From JAIBJN01 sp963842305 (GTDB lineage Bacteria > Actinomycetota > Thermoleophilia > Gaiellales > Gaiellaceae): a stretch of DNA of 64,000 nt. The position numbers and the translations under genes are program-made. Within the stretch, counting starts at the first letter, position 1. Each line of letters starts with the position of its first letter. The stretch lies in NCBI GenBank assembly GCA_963842305.1, contig CAWJFW010000002.1, positions 248,001 to 312,000 of the forward strand, written 5' to 3'. Below the pieces are notes generated by a model that did no database searches, was not told the DNA's origin, and saw nothing but the letters and a program-made list of their open reading frames with translations. This document shows positions 1 to 8,489 of this stretch, one piece after another.

Positions 1-526
1 CCTCGGCAGCCTGCACGATCGAACCCTTCATCAGGATGTGCCAGGAGAGGGCGAAGGCGTCGGGGTCGCGCAGTCCGGCCTCGAGCGCGAGGCTGCGAAC
101 GACCGAGCGGATGTTCTCGAGGTAGTCGGCGCTTGCGCGGCCGACGGGGTGGTCGAGGTCGCGGAACTCGAGGAGGGTGTTGACGAAGGAGCAGCCTTCG
201 AAGTCCTCGCCCTGGAACCACTCGTCGAACAGGTCGAAGATCGCGAGCAGCTGCTCCTCCGGTGTTGCCCCGCGCCGTCGTGCCTCCCTCTCGACCCAGC
301 CATAGGTCCAGATCTGCTCGCGCTGCTCCAGGAAGGCGAGCACAAGTTCGTCCTTGGAGGAAAAGTGGTTGTAGAGCGTCGCCTTGGCGACGCCGGCGCG
401 CTCGACCAGCTCGTCGATACCGACATCGTGAATGCCGCGATGGGAAAAGAGCTCGTAGGCGGTGCCGAGGATGCGTTCGCGAGCACCCTGCCTAGACTCC
501 GCACGAGTGGCGGGGGTGGCGACCAT
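1..526 (-). CDS. TetR/AcrR family regulator, C-terminus beyond the window
   Basis: Reading the minus strand from the ATG at 526 gives a TetR-type repressor of at least 175 residues, open at the window edge. The N-terminal helix-turn-helix is clear: RERILGTAYELFSHRGIHD followed by the recognition helix region VAKATLYNHFSSKDEL at about residues 45-60. The remaining part is helical and ligand-binding in this family, with EGCSFVN as seen in many TetR members; the ligand is not predictable. It faces away from the small gene at 777. Two near-identical boxes at 542-558 and 650-666 in the shared intergenic region are probably its own operators. A longer open frame on the same strand is a shadow in the wrong frame. 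Confidence 0.9.
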   Translation of the reverse strand, partial: MVATPATRAESRQGARERILGTAYELFSHRGIHDVGIDELVERAGVAKATLYNHFSSKDELVLAFLEQREQIWTYGWVEREARRRGATPEEQLLAIFDLFDEWFQGEDFEGCSFVNTLLEFRDLDHPVGRASADYLENIRSVVRSLALEAGLRDPDAFALSWHILMKGSIVQAAE

Positions 527-541
527 CTGGAAAAGACTAGC

Positions 542-558
542 AGTGGACAGAACTGTCT
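542..558. promoter_or_regulatory. TetR operator candidate, box 1
   Basis: AGTGGACAGAACTGTCT lies 16 bp upstream of the TetR start. Its core GACAGAACTGTC is a dyad with 10 of 12 positions symmetric, the usual form of a TetR-family operator. The same 17-mer with one mismatch recurs at 650-666. Assignment to the adjacent regulator is inference from position and symmetry. Confidence 0.6.
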
Positions 559-649
559 GTTTTCCGATGAGGCGCCTTCTCAATCTGAGGCACGCGTGTT
601 TTAGGGACGGCCCCTCGCCAAGCGCGCCCGATGTTTAGGCATGTCTACA

Positions 650-666
650 AGTGGACAGAACGGTCT
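650..666. promoter_or_regulatory. TetR operator candidate, box 2
   Basis: AGTGGACAGAACGGTCT repeats box 1 with one mismatch (T to G), 108 bp further on and closer to the divergent gene at 777. Two boxes in one intergenic region suggest repression of both divergent genes. Confidence 0.55.
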
Positions 667-776
667 TACTACTCGGATCTGGTCGGAGGGGCTTTCAGGG
701 GTCTGCCTCTATCGGGTCACGGTGGTGCGAGGAAGGGTCAGTTCCTCACTGATAGTTACTCACAAGGAGGCAGGGC

Positions 777-1070
777 ATGGCAGCAACAGAAACCGCCGAA
801 CGGCACCGCACGGCAAAGTCGTACGGCCAGACTCGTCTCGCGCATGGCGACGAGACCAAGAATGCGTTCAAGACCACGGAGTTCTTCGCGATGGTCGCCG
901 TCAACGCGGCGATCTTGATCGCCGCCTGGGTATCCGACTCGCTCGGCGACGTGCGCGCCTGGACGCTCGTCGCCGCAGTCTCGATCGGCTACATCATCAG
1001 CCGCGGGCTGGCCAAGTCGGGCAGCAAATACGTCGGCGGCGAAGACCCGCTCAACCGCGACGATCGCTAG
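777..1070 (+). CDS. Small two-helix membrane protein of unknown function
   Basis: A 97-residue protein with a charged N-terminus (about residues 1-35) and two predicted membrane segments, FFAMVAVNAAILIAAWV and WTLVAAVSIGYIISRGLA. The ATG is preceded by a strong AAGGAGG ribosome site. No family with a known function is recognised. It is the first gene after the TetR operator region and is followed by a terminator hairpin at 1086-1115, so it is probably a single-gene transcript controlled by the TetR protein. Its neighbours are small envelope/stress proteins, which suggests a role at the membrane, but nothing more can be said. Confidence 0.75.
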   Translation: MAATETAERHRTAKSYGQTRLAHGDETKNAFKTTEFFAMVAVNAAILIAAWVSDSLGDVRAWTLVAAVSIGYIISRGLAKSGSKYVGGEDPLNRDDR

Positions 1071-1085
1071 GAACGCGACTTCAAG

Positions 1086-1115
1086 GCTGTGCCGGGGCGT
1101 TTGCTCCGGCACAGC
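1086..1115 (+). terminator. Intrinsic-type hairpin after the 777 gene
   Basis: A 13-bp stem with one G-U pair (1086-1098 against 1103-1115) closes a GTTT loop. It sits 16 bp after the stop codon. No long T run follows, which is common in high-GC actinobacteria. Confidence 0.65.
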
Positions 1116-1142
1116 ATCGTTCATCAACCCGAAGGAGAGTTC

Positions 1143-1613
1143 ATGCCGAAGATCGAGGACACGATTGAGGTTCAGGTTCCCGTACAGCAGGCCTACAACC
1201 AGTGGACGCAGTTCGAGGATTTCCCGAAGTTCATGGAGGGCATTCAGTCGGTGCAGCAGCTCGACGACACACACGTTCAGTGGGTCGCGGAGATCCGCGG
1301 CGAGAGTCGTCAGTGGACGACCGAGATCACCGAGCAGCGGCCCGACGAGAAGGTTGCCTGGAAGACGATCGAGGGCGAGGTCAAGAACGACGGCGTCGTC
1401 ACCTTCGAGCCGATGGGCGACGCTCAGACACGCGTCAACGTGCAGATGGATGTCGAAAGTGATTCGACGGCAGAGAACGTCGCCGGCGATCTCCTGGGCG
1501 TCGTCAAGAGTCAGGTGCGCGGCGATCTCGAGCGGTTCAAGCAGCTGATCGAGAACCGCGACGAAGAAACAGGCGCCTGGCGCGGCGACGTGCGGGAGGG
1601 CGAAACGGCGTAG
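1143..1613 (+). CDS. SRPBCC (polyketide cyclase/START-fold) family protein
   Basis: A 156-residue protein. The ATG at 1143 is chosen because GAAGGAGAG lies just upstream and because homologous proteins start at the IEDTIEVQVPVQQAYNQW strand-helix; an in-frame GTG at 1089 lies inside the preceding terminator. The pattern of a first strand, the FEDFPKFM helix, WVAEIRG and WTTEITEQRPDEKVAWKT strands and a long C-terminal helix is the SRPBCC helix-grip fold (coenzyme Q-binding/cyclase-like subfamily), which binds hydrophobic ligands. In actinobacteria such stand-alone proteins are common in stress-induced gene clusters; the ligand is not known. Confidence 0.85.
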   Translation: MPKIEDTIEVQVPVQQAYNQWTQFEDFPKFMEGIQSVQQLDDTHVQWVAEIRGESRQWTTEITEQRPDEKVAWKTIEGEVKNDGVVTFEPMGDAQTRVNVQMDVESDSTAENVAGDLLGVVKSQVRGDLERFKQLIENRDEETGAWRGDVREGETA

Positions 1614-1696
1614 GGGTTACAGGTGCGCGCCGGCCTCCTCTCATTGGGTGCCGGCTGCCGCGTTCGCACCGTTTAGGTAGCGCACATCCGACCAAG

Positions 1697-1721
1697 ACGT
1701 CAGTCGCCACTCCGACTGACG
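1697..1721 (+). terminator. Hairpin after the SRPBCC gene
   Basis: CGTCAGTCG at 1698-1706 pairs perfectly with CGACTGACG at 1713-1721 across a 6-base loop. A second weaker inverted repeat, AGTCCCG/CGGGACT, follows at 1736-1764, immediately before the ribosome site of the next gene, so it could instead act on the mRNA leader of that gene. Confidence 0.45.
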
Positions 1722-1788
1722 CGGGTCGAGCAATTAGTCCCGAAGGCCTTGGCGGCCCGGGACTGGTTCCAACCGTGAGAGGAGCACC

Positions 1789-2307
1789 ATGAATCAATTC
1801 GAAGACGGCGGCAACTCTGTGGCCGAGCAGGCAAGAGGCCTCAAAGAGGAAGCCAAAGACCGCGCGTCGAGCACTGTCAAGGAGCAGATGGACACCCGTT
1901 CAACACAGGCGGGGGAGCAGATGCAGAAGGTTGCCGGGGCGATGCGCCAGTCGAGCGATCAGCTTCGGGAGCAGGCGGGAGAAACCCCTGCGAAAGTGAA
2001 CGACGCGGTCGCCGAGAAGGTCGAGCAGCTTTCCACCTATCTCACGAACGCGAACGCGGACACGATGCTCTCCGATCTGGAGAACGTCGCACGGCGGCGG
2101 CCGTGGCTGGTGGCCGGGGCTGCGACCGTGGTGGGGTTCGCTCTTTCCCGCTTCCTGAAGGCGTCGGGCCGCACTCGCTACGAGCAGGCGTCTGGCTCCT
2201 CACAGCAGCGCCGCGAGCTGCCTTCCACTCCTCCGTCGTCCTCTCAGTCCACCGCTCGCGCCGCTGAAGCGAGAGCGATCGCTGGGCCAGTTCCGAGCGC
2301 ACGGTAG
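1789..2307 (+). CDS. DUF883/YqjD-like amphipathic membrane-anchored protein
   Basis: A 172-residue protein with a long charged helical region rich in Lys, Glu, Gln and Ala (residues 1-95), then RRRPWLVAGAATVVGFALSRFLK, one membrane segment of the type seen at the end of DUF883/ElaB-YqjD proteins, and a low-complexity Ser/Thr/Gln tail of about 45 residues. GAGAGGAG precedes the ATG. It opens a run of three genes (1789-3392) that also encodes a Holin-X-like and a DUF3618 protein; this trio recurs in soil actinobacteria. The family is associated with membrane or ribosome anchoring in enterobacteria, but function here is inference. Confidence 0.75.
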   Translation: MNQFEDGGNSVAEQARGLKEEAKDRASSTVKEQMDTRSTQAGEQMQKVAGAMRQSSDQLREQAGETPAKVNDAVAEKVEQLSTYLTNANADTMLSDLENVARRRPWLVAGAATVVGFALSRFLKASGRTRYEQASGSSQQRRELPSTPPSSSQSTARAAEARAIAGPVPSAR

Positions 2308-2316
2308 GTCGGCGGC

Positions 2317-2925
2317 ATGCAGAACCGAAGCGAGCCACCGCAGGCAGCGGATCACAGTACGCCCGAGCTCGTCAAACAGCTCGCCGACGACTCGGCGACG
2401 CTCGTGCGCCAGGAAATCGAGCTGGCCAAGTCCGAGATGAGCGAGAAGATCGATGAGCTGAAAGCGGAGATCCGTTGGTCGCTCGAAGAGGGGCGGGCGG
2501 TCACCTCCGAGAACCTCAATGCAGTCAAGGGCGAGGCGAGCACCAAGGCGAAGATCATGGGCGCCGCCGCAGGACTCTACGGTGCGGGTGGTGCGATCGC
2601 ATTGCTCGGCCTCGGTGCCCTGACCGGCGCGTTGATCCTCGCACTCGACGGCGTCATGCCGAACTGGGCAGCGGCCCTGCTCGTCGGAGCCGTCTACCTC
2701 CTGATCGCGTACCTCCTGTACCGGTCGGGCAAGGGCCGGATGAGCAAAGCAACGCCGTTTCTCTCACCGAGCACGATCGACCGCGTCAAGTCGAGCTACG
2801 GAGAGCTGGCCGAACGGCGCAAGGCACGCGTCGTCGAGGCTCTACCGGTTCCAGAACAGACCATCGAAACGCTGAAGGAGGACAAGGAATGGCTCAAGAA
2901 CCCGACGCTATCCGGGAGGAGATAG
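2317..2925 (+). CDS. Putative Actinobacterial Holin-X (phage holin superfamily III) protein
   Basis: A 202-residue protein. The N-terminal part TPELVKQLADDSATLVRQEIELAKSEM is the signature amphipathic helix of the Holin-X/Phage_holin_3_6 family, followed by a Lys/Glu-rich helix and two membrane segments at about residues 88-145 (AAAGLYGAGGAIALLGLGAL and WAAALLVGAVYLLIAYLLY). Despite the name these proteins are chromosomal and no phage gene is nearby. The next gene starts 37 bp before this one ends, so translation is coupled with the DUF3618 protein. Likely role: envelope-associated scaffold under stress; unproven. Confidence 0.8.
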   Translation: MQNRSEPPQAADHSTPELVKQLADDSATLVRQEIELAKSEMSEKIDELKAEIRWSLEEGRAVTSENLNAVKGEASTKAKIMGAAAGLYGAGGAIALLGLGALTGALILALDGVMPNWAAALLVGAVYLLIAYLLYRSGKGRMSKATPFLSPSTIDRVKSSYGELAERRKARVVEALPVPEQTIETLKEDKEWLKNPTLSGRR

Positions 2926-3392
2926 AGGACACCCGCGAGCGCATGAGCGAGACGGTGGACGCCCTCAGTTACAAGACGGACGTCAAAAGCCGGATGAAGA
3001 ACGCTGTCTCGTCGCAGAAGGACAAGCTGATGGGAACCGTTTCGGACAACACCCCGGATCCAGGTCAGGTGAAGGAAAAGGCGAAGCAGGGAGTTGGGAT
3101 CGCAAAGGAGAACCCGGTCGCACTTGCCGTCGGTGGCCTCGCGCTCGGCTTCCTCGGCGGTCTACTTGCACCCTCCACGCGCATGGAGGACGAGAAGATC
3201 GGCGACGTTTCCGACAAGGTGACCGACACGATCAAAGAGACGGGTCAGGAGGCGATGGAGCGCGGCAAGTCGGTCGCCCAGGAGGCGGTAGGAGCCGCCG
3301 AAGAGTCCGGCAAGCAGGAGGCGCAGAAGCTGGGCGAGGGTCTGAAAGAGCGCGTCCAGGAGACTCAGGCCGAAACCGTGCACCAGCAGTAA
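2889..3392 (+). CDS. DUF3618 family protein
   Basis: A 167-residue protein beginning MAQEPDAIREEIEDTRERMS, the characteristic DUF3618 helix. The start at 2889 is preferred over an upstream in-frame start because GAAGGAGG lies 7 bases upstream and the family begins here. One membrane segment, NPVALAVGGLALGFLGGLL, is followed by a long Lys/Glu/Gln-rich helical tail. It overlaps the Holin-X gene by 37 bp and is closed by a very stable hairpin, ending the operon that starts at 1789. Confidence 0.85.
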   Translation: MAQEPDAIREEIEDTRERMSETVDALSYKTDVKSRMKNAVSSQKDKLMGTVSDNTPDPGQVKEKAKQGVGIAKENPVALAVGGLALGFLGGLLAPSTRMEDEKIGDVSDKVTDTIKETGQEAMERGKSVAQEAVGAAEESGKQEAQKLGEGLKERVQETQAETVHQQ

Positions 3393-3396
3393 CCCA

Positions 3397-3439
3397 CAGA
3401 GAGCGCGAGATCGCGCACGAAAGGATCTCGCGCTCTCTG
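3397..3439 (+). terminator. Strong bidirectional hairpin ending the 1789-3392 operon
   Basis: A perfect 16-bp inverted repeat, 3397-3412 against 3424-3439, with an 11-base loop, starts 5 bp after the DUF3618 stop. It is the strongest hairpin of the first 10 kb. Confidence 0.8.
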
Positions 3440-3661
3440 GAGTGCTGGAGGGGCCGGTGACTACCCGGTCCCTCCAGCTCCGACTCCTCCCGGAAACCCA
3501 TGCAGCGTTTCAACCTTGTTCACGACTGAAGCGACCATTCTCGGACTGGATCTCGGCGTTCGCGCGCCGACTGTTCCTGTTCGAAACCGCCCCGTTCCAA
3601 GCTCTGTTCCGGACCTGGAGCGGGATACCGACCGACGACAATCCACTTCACTGGAGGTCCG

Positions 3662-4709
3662 ATGATCCTGCGTCTTGACCGTATCGCCACCGAACTGCCA
3701 CCGCCCTCCGATCCGGATCCCGCCGGCGCCGCCGCAGTCCAGGAGCTCATGGGCGGACGCTTCGGTGAGATGTCCACCTTCATGAACTACACGTTCCAGT
3801 CCTTCAACTTCCGCAACCGGCAAGGCGCGAGGCCGTTCTACGACCTGATCGCCAACATCGCCGGCGAGGAGTTCGGCCACATCGAGCTCGTCGCCGCGAC
3901 GATCAACACGATGCTCACGGGCGCGACCCCCACCAACGACGGCAAGGCGCCGAGCGATTCGCTTGCCAAGTTGAAGGACGTCGGCAACCCGCACCATTTC
4001 CTCGCCGGCGGGCAGGGCGCGCTTCCGCAGAACTCGCAGGGACGTCCCTGGAACGGTGACTACGTCTTCTCCTCCGGCGATCTCGTCGAGGATCTGACGC
4101 ACAACTTCTTCCTCGAGACCGGCGCGCGCAACAACAAGCTGAAGGTCTACGAGATGGTCGACCATCCTGCCGCCCGTGCTTTGACCGGCTACCTGCTCGT
4201 GCGCGGCGGCGTCCATCAGGTCGCCTACGCGCGCGCGCTCGAGAACCTCACGGGCGCCGACATGATGAAGCTCTTCCCGTCTCCTAGGATCCCGACGGAC
4301 AAGATCCCCGAGTGTAGGCCGCACATCAAGCGCGGCGACCACCTGCGCCTCTATCGGTTCTCTCCTGAGGACTACAAGGAGCTCGCCGCCGTTTTCAACG
4401 GCCCGCATCCTGAGACTGGCGAGGAGCTGGCAGTCGTCGACGAGGCACCCGAGGGAGCCGCTTCCGAACGATCTGCCCTCCCAGCCGGCCGTCTTTGCTC
4501 CCGACTACGCCCCCGAGGAGATCGCCGAGATCGCCAGGAAGCTGCGCGAAGCCGCGGGGCTGCCCAAGGAACCGACGGGTGCTGTTGCGAACGGCAAGGC
4601 CCAGACGCGCCGCGCCACCTCGGGGTCCCGCAGGCGCACCACCAAGGCGTCGAGCTCGAGGTCGCAAACGAAGGGAACGACCAAGCCCAAGGCAAGGGCG
4701 GGTAAGTGA
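3662..4709 (+). CDS. Manganese (non-haem) catalase with C-terminal frameshift
   Basis: A di-manganese catalase that disproportionates hydrogen peroxide. The ferritin-like core is complete: the ligand motifs GEMSTFMNYTFQSFN, GEEFGHIELV and the later RGGVHQVAYARALE are present in order. GGAGG precedes the ATG. Read without correction the frame ends at 4705 with a nonsense Arg/Gly-rich tail. From about 4464 the +1 frame instead reads PNDLPSQPAVFAPDYAPEEI, the usual family C-terminus, and a Lys/Ser-rich tail ending at TGA 4707-4709. That end overlaps the next GTG start by 4 bp, as in a normal operon. One extra base near 4460-4464 explains it. The catalytic core is unaffected. Confidence 0.9.
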
Positions 4710-5293
4710 CGCCCGTGCAGCAGCAGGCCGAGTGGACCTACGAGGTGCCCAAAGCGGGAGCGGGTTCGGCTGGGCTCGAGGAGTACCAGGTCGAGACGAG
4801 CTCAGGCGAACACACGGGGAAGGTGATGACGGTGCTCAGGAAGGAAGAGAGCATCTACCTCGCCGTCGAGACTGGGACCCCTCCAATCAAGCGCGATCTT
4901 CGAGCCATTCCGTGGGGCGACGTTGCGGAGGTTGATCACGCTGCTCTGACCATCCGGCTTCGACCATCGGTCGACGTCGATCAGGCTCTGATGCTCGACC
5001 CCGGCAAGGCGGTGGAAGATGGGCCGGCGGATGCGACCCTCGCCGAGCCTCCGGAGGAAGGCCCAGGGCCCTTCGATCCTGACGCATCCGGGCCGGTGGA
5101 TCGCACTCTGCCCTATGCGGCGACCTTTGCTCTAGCAGCCTTCGGCCTGCTCGCACTCTTGGCTATCGTCGCGCTCGCCTCAGCCGTCGACGCCGGCTGG
5201 ATCTGGGTGCTGCTTGCAGTTCCCGCCGCGCTCCTGTTGGGAGCCCTTGTGAGTGGTTACAAGCTTTTCCGCCGACCGTTCGAAAGCAGCTGA
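4706..5293 (+). CDS. PRC-barrel-like protein with two membrane helices
   Basis: A 195-residue protein starting with GTG that overlaps the corrected catalase stop (GTGA). The N-terminal 90 residues look like a PRC-barrel/bacterial SH3-type fold (QVETSSGEHTGKVMTVL, then RAIPWGDVAEVD), an acidic Pro-rich linker follows, and two membrane segments lie at about residues 137-185. Similar small barrels coupled to membrane helices are common in actinobacterial stress loci. The function is unknown; co-transcription with catalase suggests an oxidative-stress setting. Confidence 0.65.
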   Translation: MTPVQQQAEWTYEVPKAGAGSAGLEEYQVETSSGEHTGKVMTVLRKEESIYLAVETGTPPIKRDLRAIPWGDVAEVDHAALTIRLRPSVDVDQALMLDPGKAVEDGPADATLAEPPEEGPGPFDPDASGPVDRTLPYAATFALAAFGLLALLAIVALASAVDAGWIWVLLAVPAALLLGALVSGYKLFRRPFESS

Positions 5294-5337
5294 ACTCTGT
5301 CATGCTGAGCGAAGACCAAGCTTCGAGAGGCGATCGG

Positions 5338-5436
5338 GTGGGCATCTACGGATGCTCACCAGGCTGCCTCGGTCTTTCTCTGTTCGTCTCGTTGGTTCTA
5401 ACGATCCTTATCAACGTGCTGATCCGCCTGTTCTAG
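5338..5436 (+). CDS. Tiny membrane protein of the YGCSPGC type
   Basis: A 32-residue peptide MGIYGCSPGCLGLSLFVSLV and on to a Leu/Ile-rich end. Peptides with a YGCSPGC motif followed by one membrane helix recur as conserved short proteins in actinobacteria. The GTG at 5338 has a GAGAGG ribosome site 7 bases upstream; an in-frame ATG at 5302 would add 12 residues but lacks a ribosome site. It ends 19 bp before the DUF2254 gene, so both are likely co-transcribed. Confidence 0.6.
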   Translation: MGIYGCSPGCLGLSLFVSLVLTILINVLIRLF

Positions 5437-5455
5437 GGACGAGCGACAAGACCTG

Positions 5456-6757
5456 ATGCGGCGAACGAAGCTTCTCATTCACCTCAAGTCGAGCCTGTGG
5501 TTCGTGCCGGTGCTTTGCGTGCTGGCCGGGGCGGCTCTCTCGTTCGGGACGATCGCTCTCGACCGCTACTTCGATTACGAGGCGCTTCCGACCCGCCTTG
5601 TCGGCGGCCCGGATGCCGCGGCATACATCCTTTCGACCGTCGCCGCCTCGATGGTGAGCCTGACTGCGCTGGTTCTCACGATCACGATGGTGGTCGTCCA
5701 GCTCGCGATGGGTCAGTTTTCTCCCCGCATCGTGCAGCGCATCCTGCGGGATAAGCCGAGCCAGCTTGCGATCGGCCTTTTCGTCGCGACTTTCGTCCAC
5801 GCCATCCTCGCGCTCCGCGAGGTGACCATCAACGGAGACGGCACGGGCAACGTGCCAGGCATCGCGGTCGTAACGGCGTTCGTACTCGTTCTCGTCAGCA
5901 TCGCAGTTCTCGTCGTGTATGTGCACCACATCGGACAGGCACTCCGCGTCTCGGCGCTCATCGAACTCGTCGGCGACGAGACGCGCACGCTTCTCGACCG
6001 GCGATATCCGGACAAGGGGCCGGCTCTCGACCATCAGCAGGACTCTCTTCCTGTCGTGAGCGCGAGGGAGTCCGGAGTGATCACGGGGATCGGCTACGAG
6101 CAGCTCGTCGAGGAAGGGCGGCGTGCGGACTGCCTGCTGGAGCTTGTCCCTGCCCTCGGCGAGTTCGTTCCCGCGGGCGGCCCCCTCTTCCGCGTGCACG
6201 GGGAGTCCACTGCTGTGGACGAGGATCGATTGCACGGAGCTCTGATCCTCAGCCTGGAGCCGACGCTCGATGAGGACGTCGCCTACGGCGTTCGACTCCT
6301 CGTCGACATCGCGGAACGCTCGCTCGCTGACTCGCCTTTTCAAGACCCCACCACCGCTGTGCAAGCGATCGACCGACTGCACGACATCCTGAGGCAGCTC
6401 GCCCGCAGGCCCTTTCCTGACGGTCGGCATCTCGACGAGGCGGGACAGGTCAGACTCACCGTGCGGCACATGAGCTGGGAGGCATACGTCCATCTCGCCT
6501 TCGACGAGATCCGCCTAGCGGGGGCAGGTTCGCCGCAGGTGGCACGTCGATTGAAGGCGGCTCTCACAGATCTCAGGTCGATCGCGCTTCCTGAGCGAGT
6601 CGGGATCATCGACCTCGAGCTCGACCTGCTGTCGACGACTACGGAGGCGTCCCTCAGCGACGAGCGAGACGTTGAGCTTGCGCTTCACGAAGATCGAGAA
6701 GGAATCGGCGCCGCGGCCAACTCGATCGACGGTACGGACGCTTCTCTCGTCATCTAG
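5456..6757 (+). CDS. DUF2254 family integral membrane protein
   Basis: A 433-residue protein. The N-terminal half has four membrane segments, including SLWFVPVLCVLAGAALSFG at residues 13-31, a second at about 58-85 with the family motif TALVLTITMVVVQLAMGQFSPR, and two more at about 105-160. The soluble C-terminal half carries VSARESGVITGIGYEQLVE and the LSLEPTLDEDVAYGVRLLVD motif typical of DUF2254. The length matches the family. Function is not established. It follows the tiny membrane protein at 5338 closely. Confidence 0.9.
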   Translation: MRRTKLLIHLKSSLWFVPVLCVLAGAALSFGTIALDRYFDYEALPTRLVGGPDAAAYILSTVAASMVSLTALVLTITMVVVQLAMGQFSPRIVQRILRDKPSQLAIGLFVATFVHAILALREVTINGDGTGNVPGIAVVTAFVLVLVSIAVLVVYVHHIGQALRVSALIELVGDETRTLLDRRYPDKGPALDHQQDSLPVVSARESGVITGIGYEQLVEEGRRADCLLELVPALGEFVPAGGPLFRVHGESTAVDEDRLHGALILSLEPTLDEDVAYGVRLLVDIAERSLADSPFQDPTTAVQAIDRLHDILRQLARRPFPDGRHLDEAGQVRLTVRHMSWEAYVHLAFDEIRLAGAGSPQVARRLKAALTDLRSIALPERVGIIDLELDLLSTTTEASLSDERDVELALHEDREGIGAAANSIDGTDASLVI

Positions 6758-6849
6758 AGAACCTCCTCGGCACGGGTAGTGCCCTCCGGCAGGAAGGTCA
6801 AGACCACGCCTTCCCAAAGCTCTGACGTCGCGGAGTAGGAGAGTCGGAT

Positions 6850-7093
6850 CACGACCTTCCCCAGACGAACGGGATATTTCCCGAGCCGACTGGAACGCCG
6901 TTGTCGAGAAGCTCATCGACGAGCACATGAGGCGACAGATTCCGGCTCAGATGGCTCCAACGGATCAAAACCCGGACGTTCGCAAGGAGGCGCTCAAAAC
7001 CCTGTGTAGGGCTTCAGGCTCGTCGAGCAGATGGTCGCCGTCGAGGAGGTCATCGAGGCGGACCCGCGGTCGGACGAGCCCGGCGCAGCCTGA
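6850..7093 (+). pseudogene. Remnant of an unidentified coding sequence
   Basis: In one frame the DNA from about 6864 reads DERDISRADWNAVVEKLIDE and continues HMRRQIPAQMAPTDQNPDVR; near 7001-7010 the sense continues in another frame as GFRLVEQMVAVEEVIEADPR to a TGA at 7091. The amino-acid pattern is coding-like in both pieces, but no start codon with a ribosome site precedes it and a one-base loss is needed to join them. Homology is not recognised. The 530 bp between the DUF2254 and DUF2243 genes hold nothing else convincing. Confidence 0.35.
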
Positions 7094-7287
7094 TCCGGCG
7101 ACTGGTCGCTCGTTGGTGACGATTGAACTCGCGTCCTTGGAATACCACATGGAGGTGGTGGGTCCGGTCTTTTCGCCAGTTCGTCGAACTCGTCTCGCTC
7201 TCCGCGATCTACGGCGAGCCGAGCGAGAAGGTGCTGAGTCAGCCGCAAGAAGCGGGCCCGCCCAGGCCATCCGCTACCGCAGTCTTC

Positions 7288-7779
7288 CTAGCTCAGTCGC
7301 GCGTCTCGTCTCGCGAGAAGCCAGCCGCCGACGATCAACGCGACGCCGGACACAAGGAACGCAATGTCCCAAGCAAGCTCGTTAGTGCCTTCGTGAACGT
7401 TGTGAAGGCCGAGGAGCTGATGGTCAATGACGCCTTCGACGAGGTTGAAGATGCCCCAGCCCGCGAGCATCCAGCCGAGGAGCACGCGGCCAGAGCCGAC
7501 GGCCCCGTCTCGCAGCGCGTTCCAGAGCATCCACAGGCCGATGACGGTGAGAAGCCATGTGGCGGCGTGGAAGAGGCCGTCCGCACGCATGTTGGCTTCC
7601 ATGCCTTTCAGAGTGGTTGCGGGCCAGCGGTCCGTGCTGGAGAGCATGTTGTGCCATTGAACGATCTGGTGGAGAACGATGCCGTCCACGAATCCTCCGA
7701 GGCCGAGTCCGAGCAAGATGCCGGGCCCGGTTAGGCTGGGTCGTTGAGCTCCAACTTCCGCGTGCGTGTTGGTTGCCAT
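7288..7779 (-). CDS. DUF2243 family membrane protein
   Basis: A 163-residue protein starting at the ATG at 7779 (MATNTHAEVG); the frame extends 19 codons upstream, but that part is Arg-rich and lacks homology-like character. Four membrane segments are visible. The family motifs GFVDGIVLHQIVQWHNMLSS and FNLVEGVIDHQLLGLHNVHE are conserved, each with His residues in or near the membrane, which suggests metal or haem binding in the family. Function is unknown. It is transcribed away from the gene at 7904 with a 124-bp shared promoter region. Confidence 0.9.
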   Translation of the reverse strand: MATNTHAEVGAQRPSLTGPGILLGLGLGGFVDGIVLHQIVQWHNMLSSTDRWPATTLKGMEANMRADGLFHAATWLLTVIGLWMLWNALRDGAVGSGRVLLGWMLAGWGIFNLVEGVIDHQLLGLHNVHEGTNELAWDIAFLVSGVALIVGGWLLARRDARLS

Positions 7780-7903
7780 ACCCGCGGTTTCGCCCGAGGA
7801 GGGCGGCGACAAACGTCGGCGGTGTGCGAGATCCACTGCACCCGACCGAGGTTCAGTTTCGGGGGGAGGCGTTGCCGGGTATTTAGATCATGAAAGGAGC
7901 TCG

Positions 7904-8316
7904 ATGGCCACCAAAGAAGACTTCAGCGATGAGGAGTGGACGGCGATGCAGAAAGGCGTGACCGGCGCCGGCGCGCTCGTGTCTCTGGGTGACCGCGACT
8001 TCACCGACAGCTTCGGCGAAGCAAGTGCGCTCGCGAAGTATCTCGCCTCTCAGCGCGAAGCGAACGAGGGTTCGTTTATCCGAGAGCTCGCCAACACGCA
8101 TCGGACTGGCTTCGGACTGACCGACTCGCCGGAGGAGGTCGAGGCGGGGACACAGGAGGCATTGCGCTCAACGTTGGAAACGCTCGCTGCACGGGCACCG
8201 GAGGAGGTGGACGCCTACGTCAGCTCGTCGTGGGCGTCATGGATGCCGTCGCCAAGGCGAAGGGCGGCGTTAGCCCGGCAGAGTCTGCCGTGATTGACAG
8301 GATTAAGAAACTCTAA
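7904..8316 (+). CDS. TerB-like small helical protein, frameshifted near 8218
   Basis: GAAAGGAG precedes the ATG at 7904. The first 106 residues (DFSDEEWTAMQKGVTGAGAL, SFGEASALAKYLA) look like actinobacterial relatives of tellurite-resistance TerB. Uncorrected, the frame runs into an Arg/Ser-rich nonsense end at 8293. From 8218 the neighbouring frame reads RQLVVGVMDAVAKAKGGVSP and AESAVIDRIKKL to TAA 8314-8316, the expected C-terminus. One missing C in TAC-CGT restores a protein of 136 residues. Either a sequence error or a fresh mutation. Confidence 0.7.
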
Positions 8317-8489
8317 GCGGAGCTTGACGTCGGTCAGCATCTTCGATAGCAGCATCCGAACTGCGAGGCAAGTCAGACCCACTAGACGGAGCGACGTGGG
8401 CGGCGCTTAGAGGCGCTTGCCGACTTTGCGGGCCCGGCCTGTATCCCTGTACCCATCACTACAAGCGTGTGAGCATCGGAGGATCGAAC

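Noticed and set aside
2317..2925. Prophage indicated by a Holin-X gene
   Set aside because: Holin-X proteins are common chromosomal genes in actinobacteria and no phage gene is nearby.
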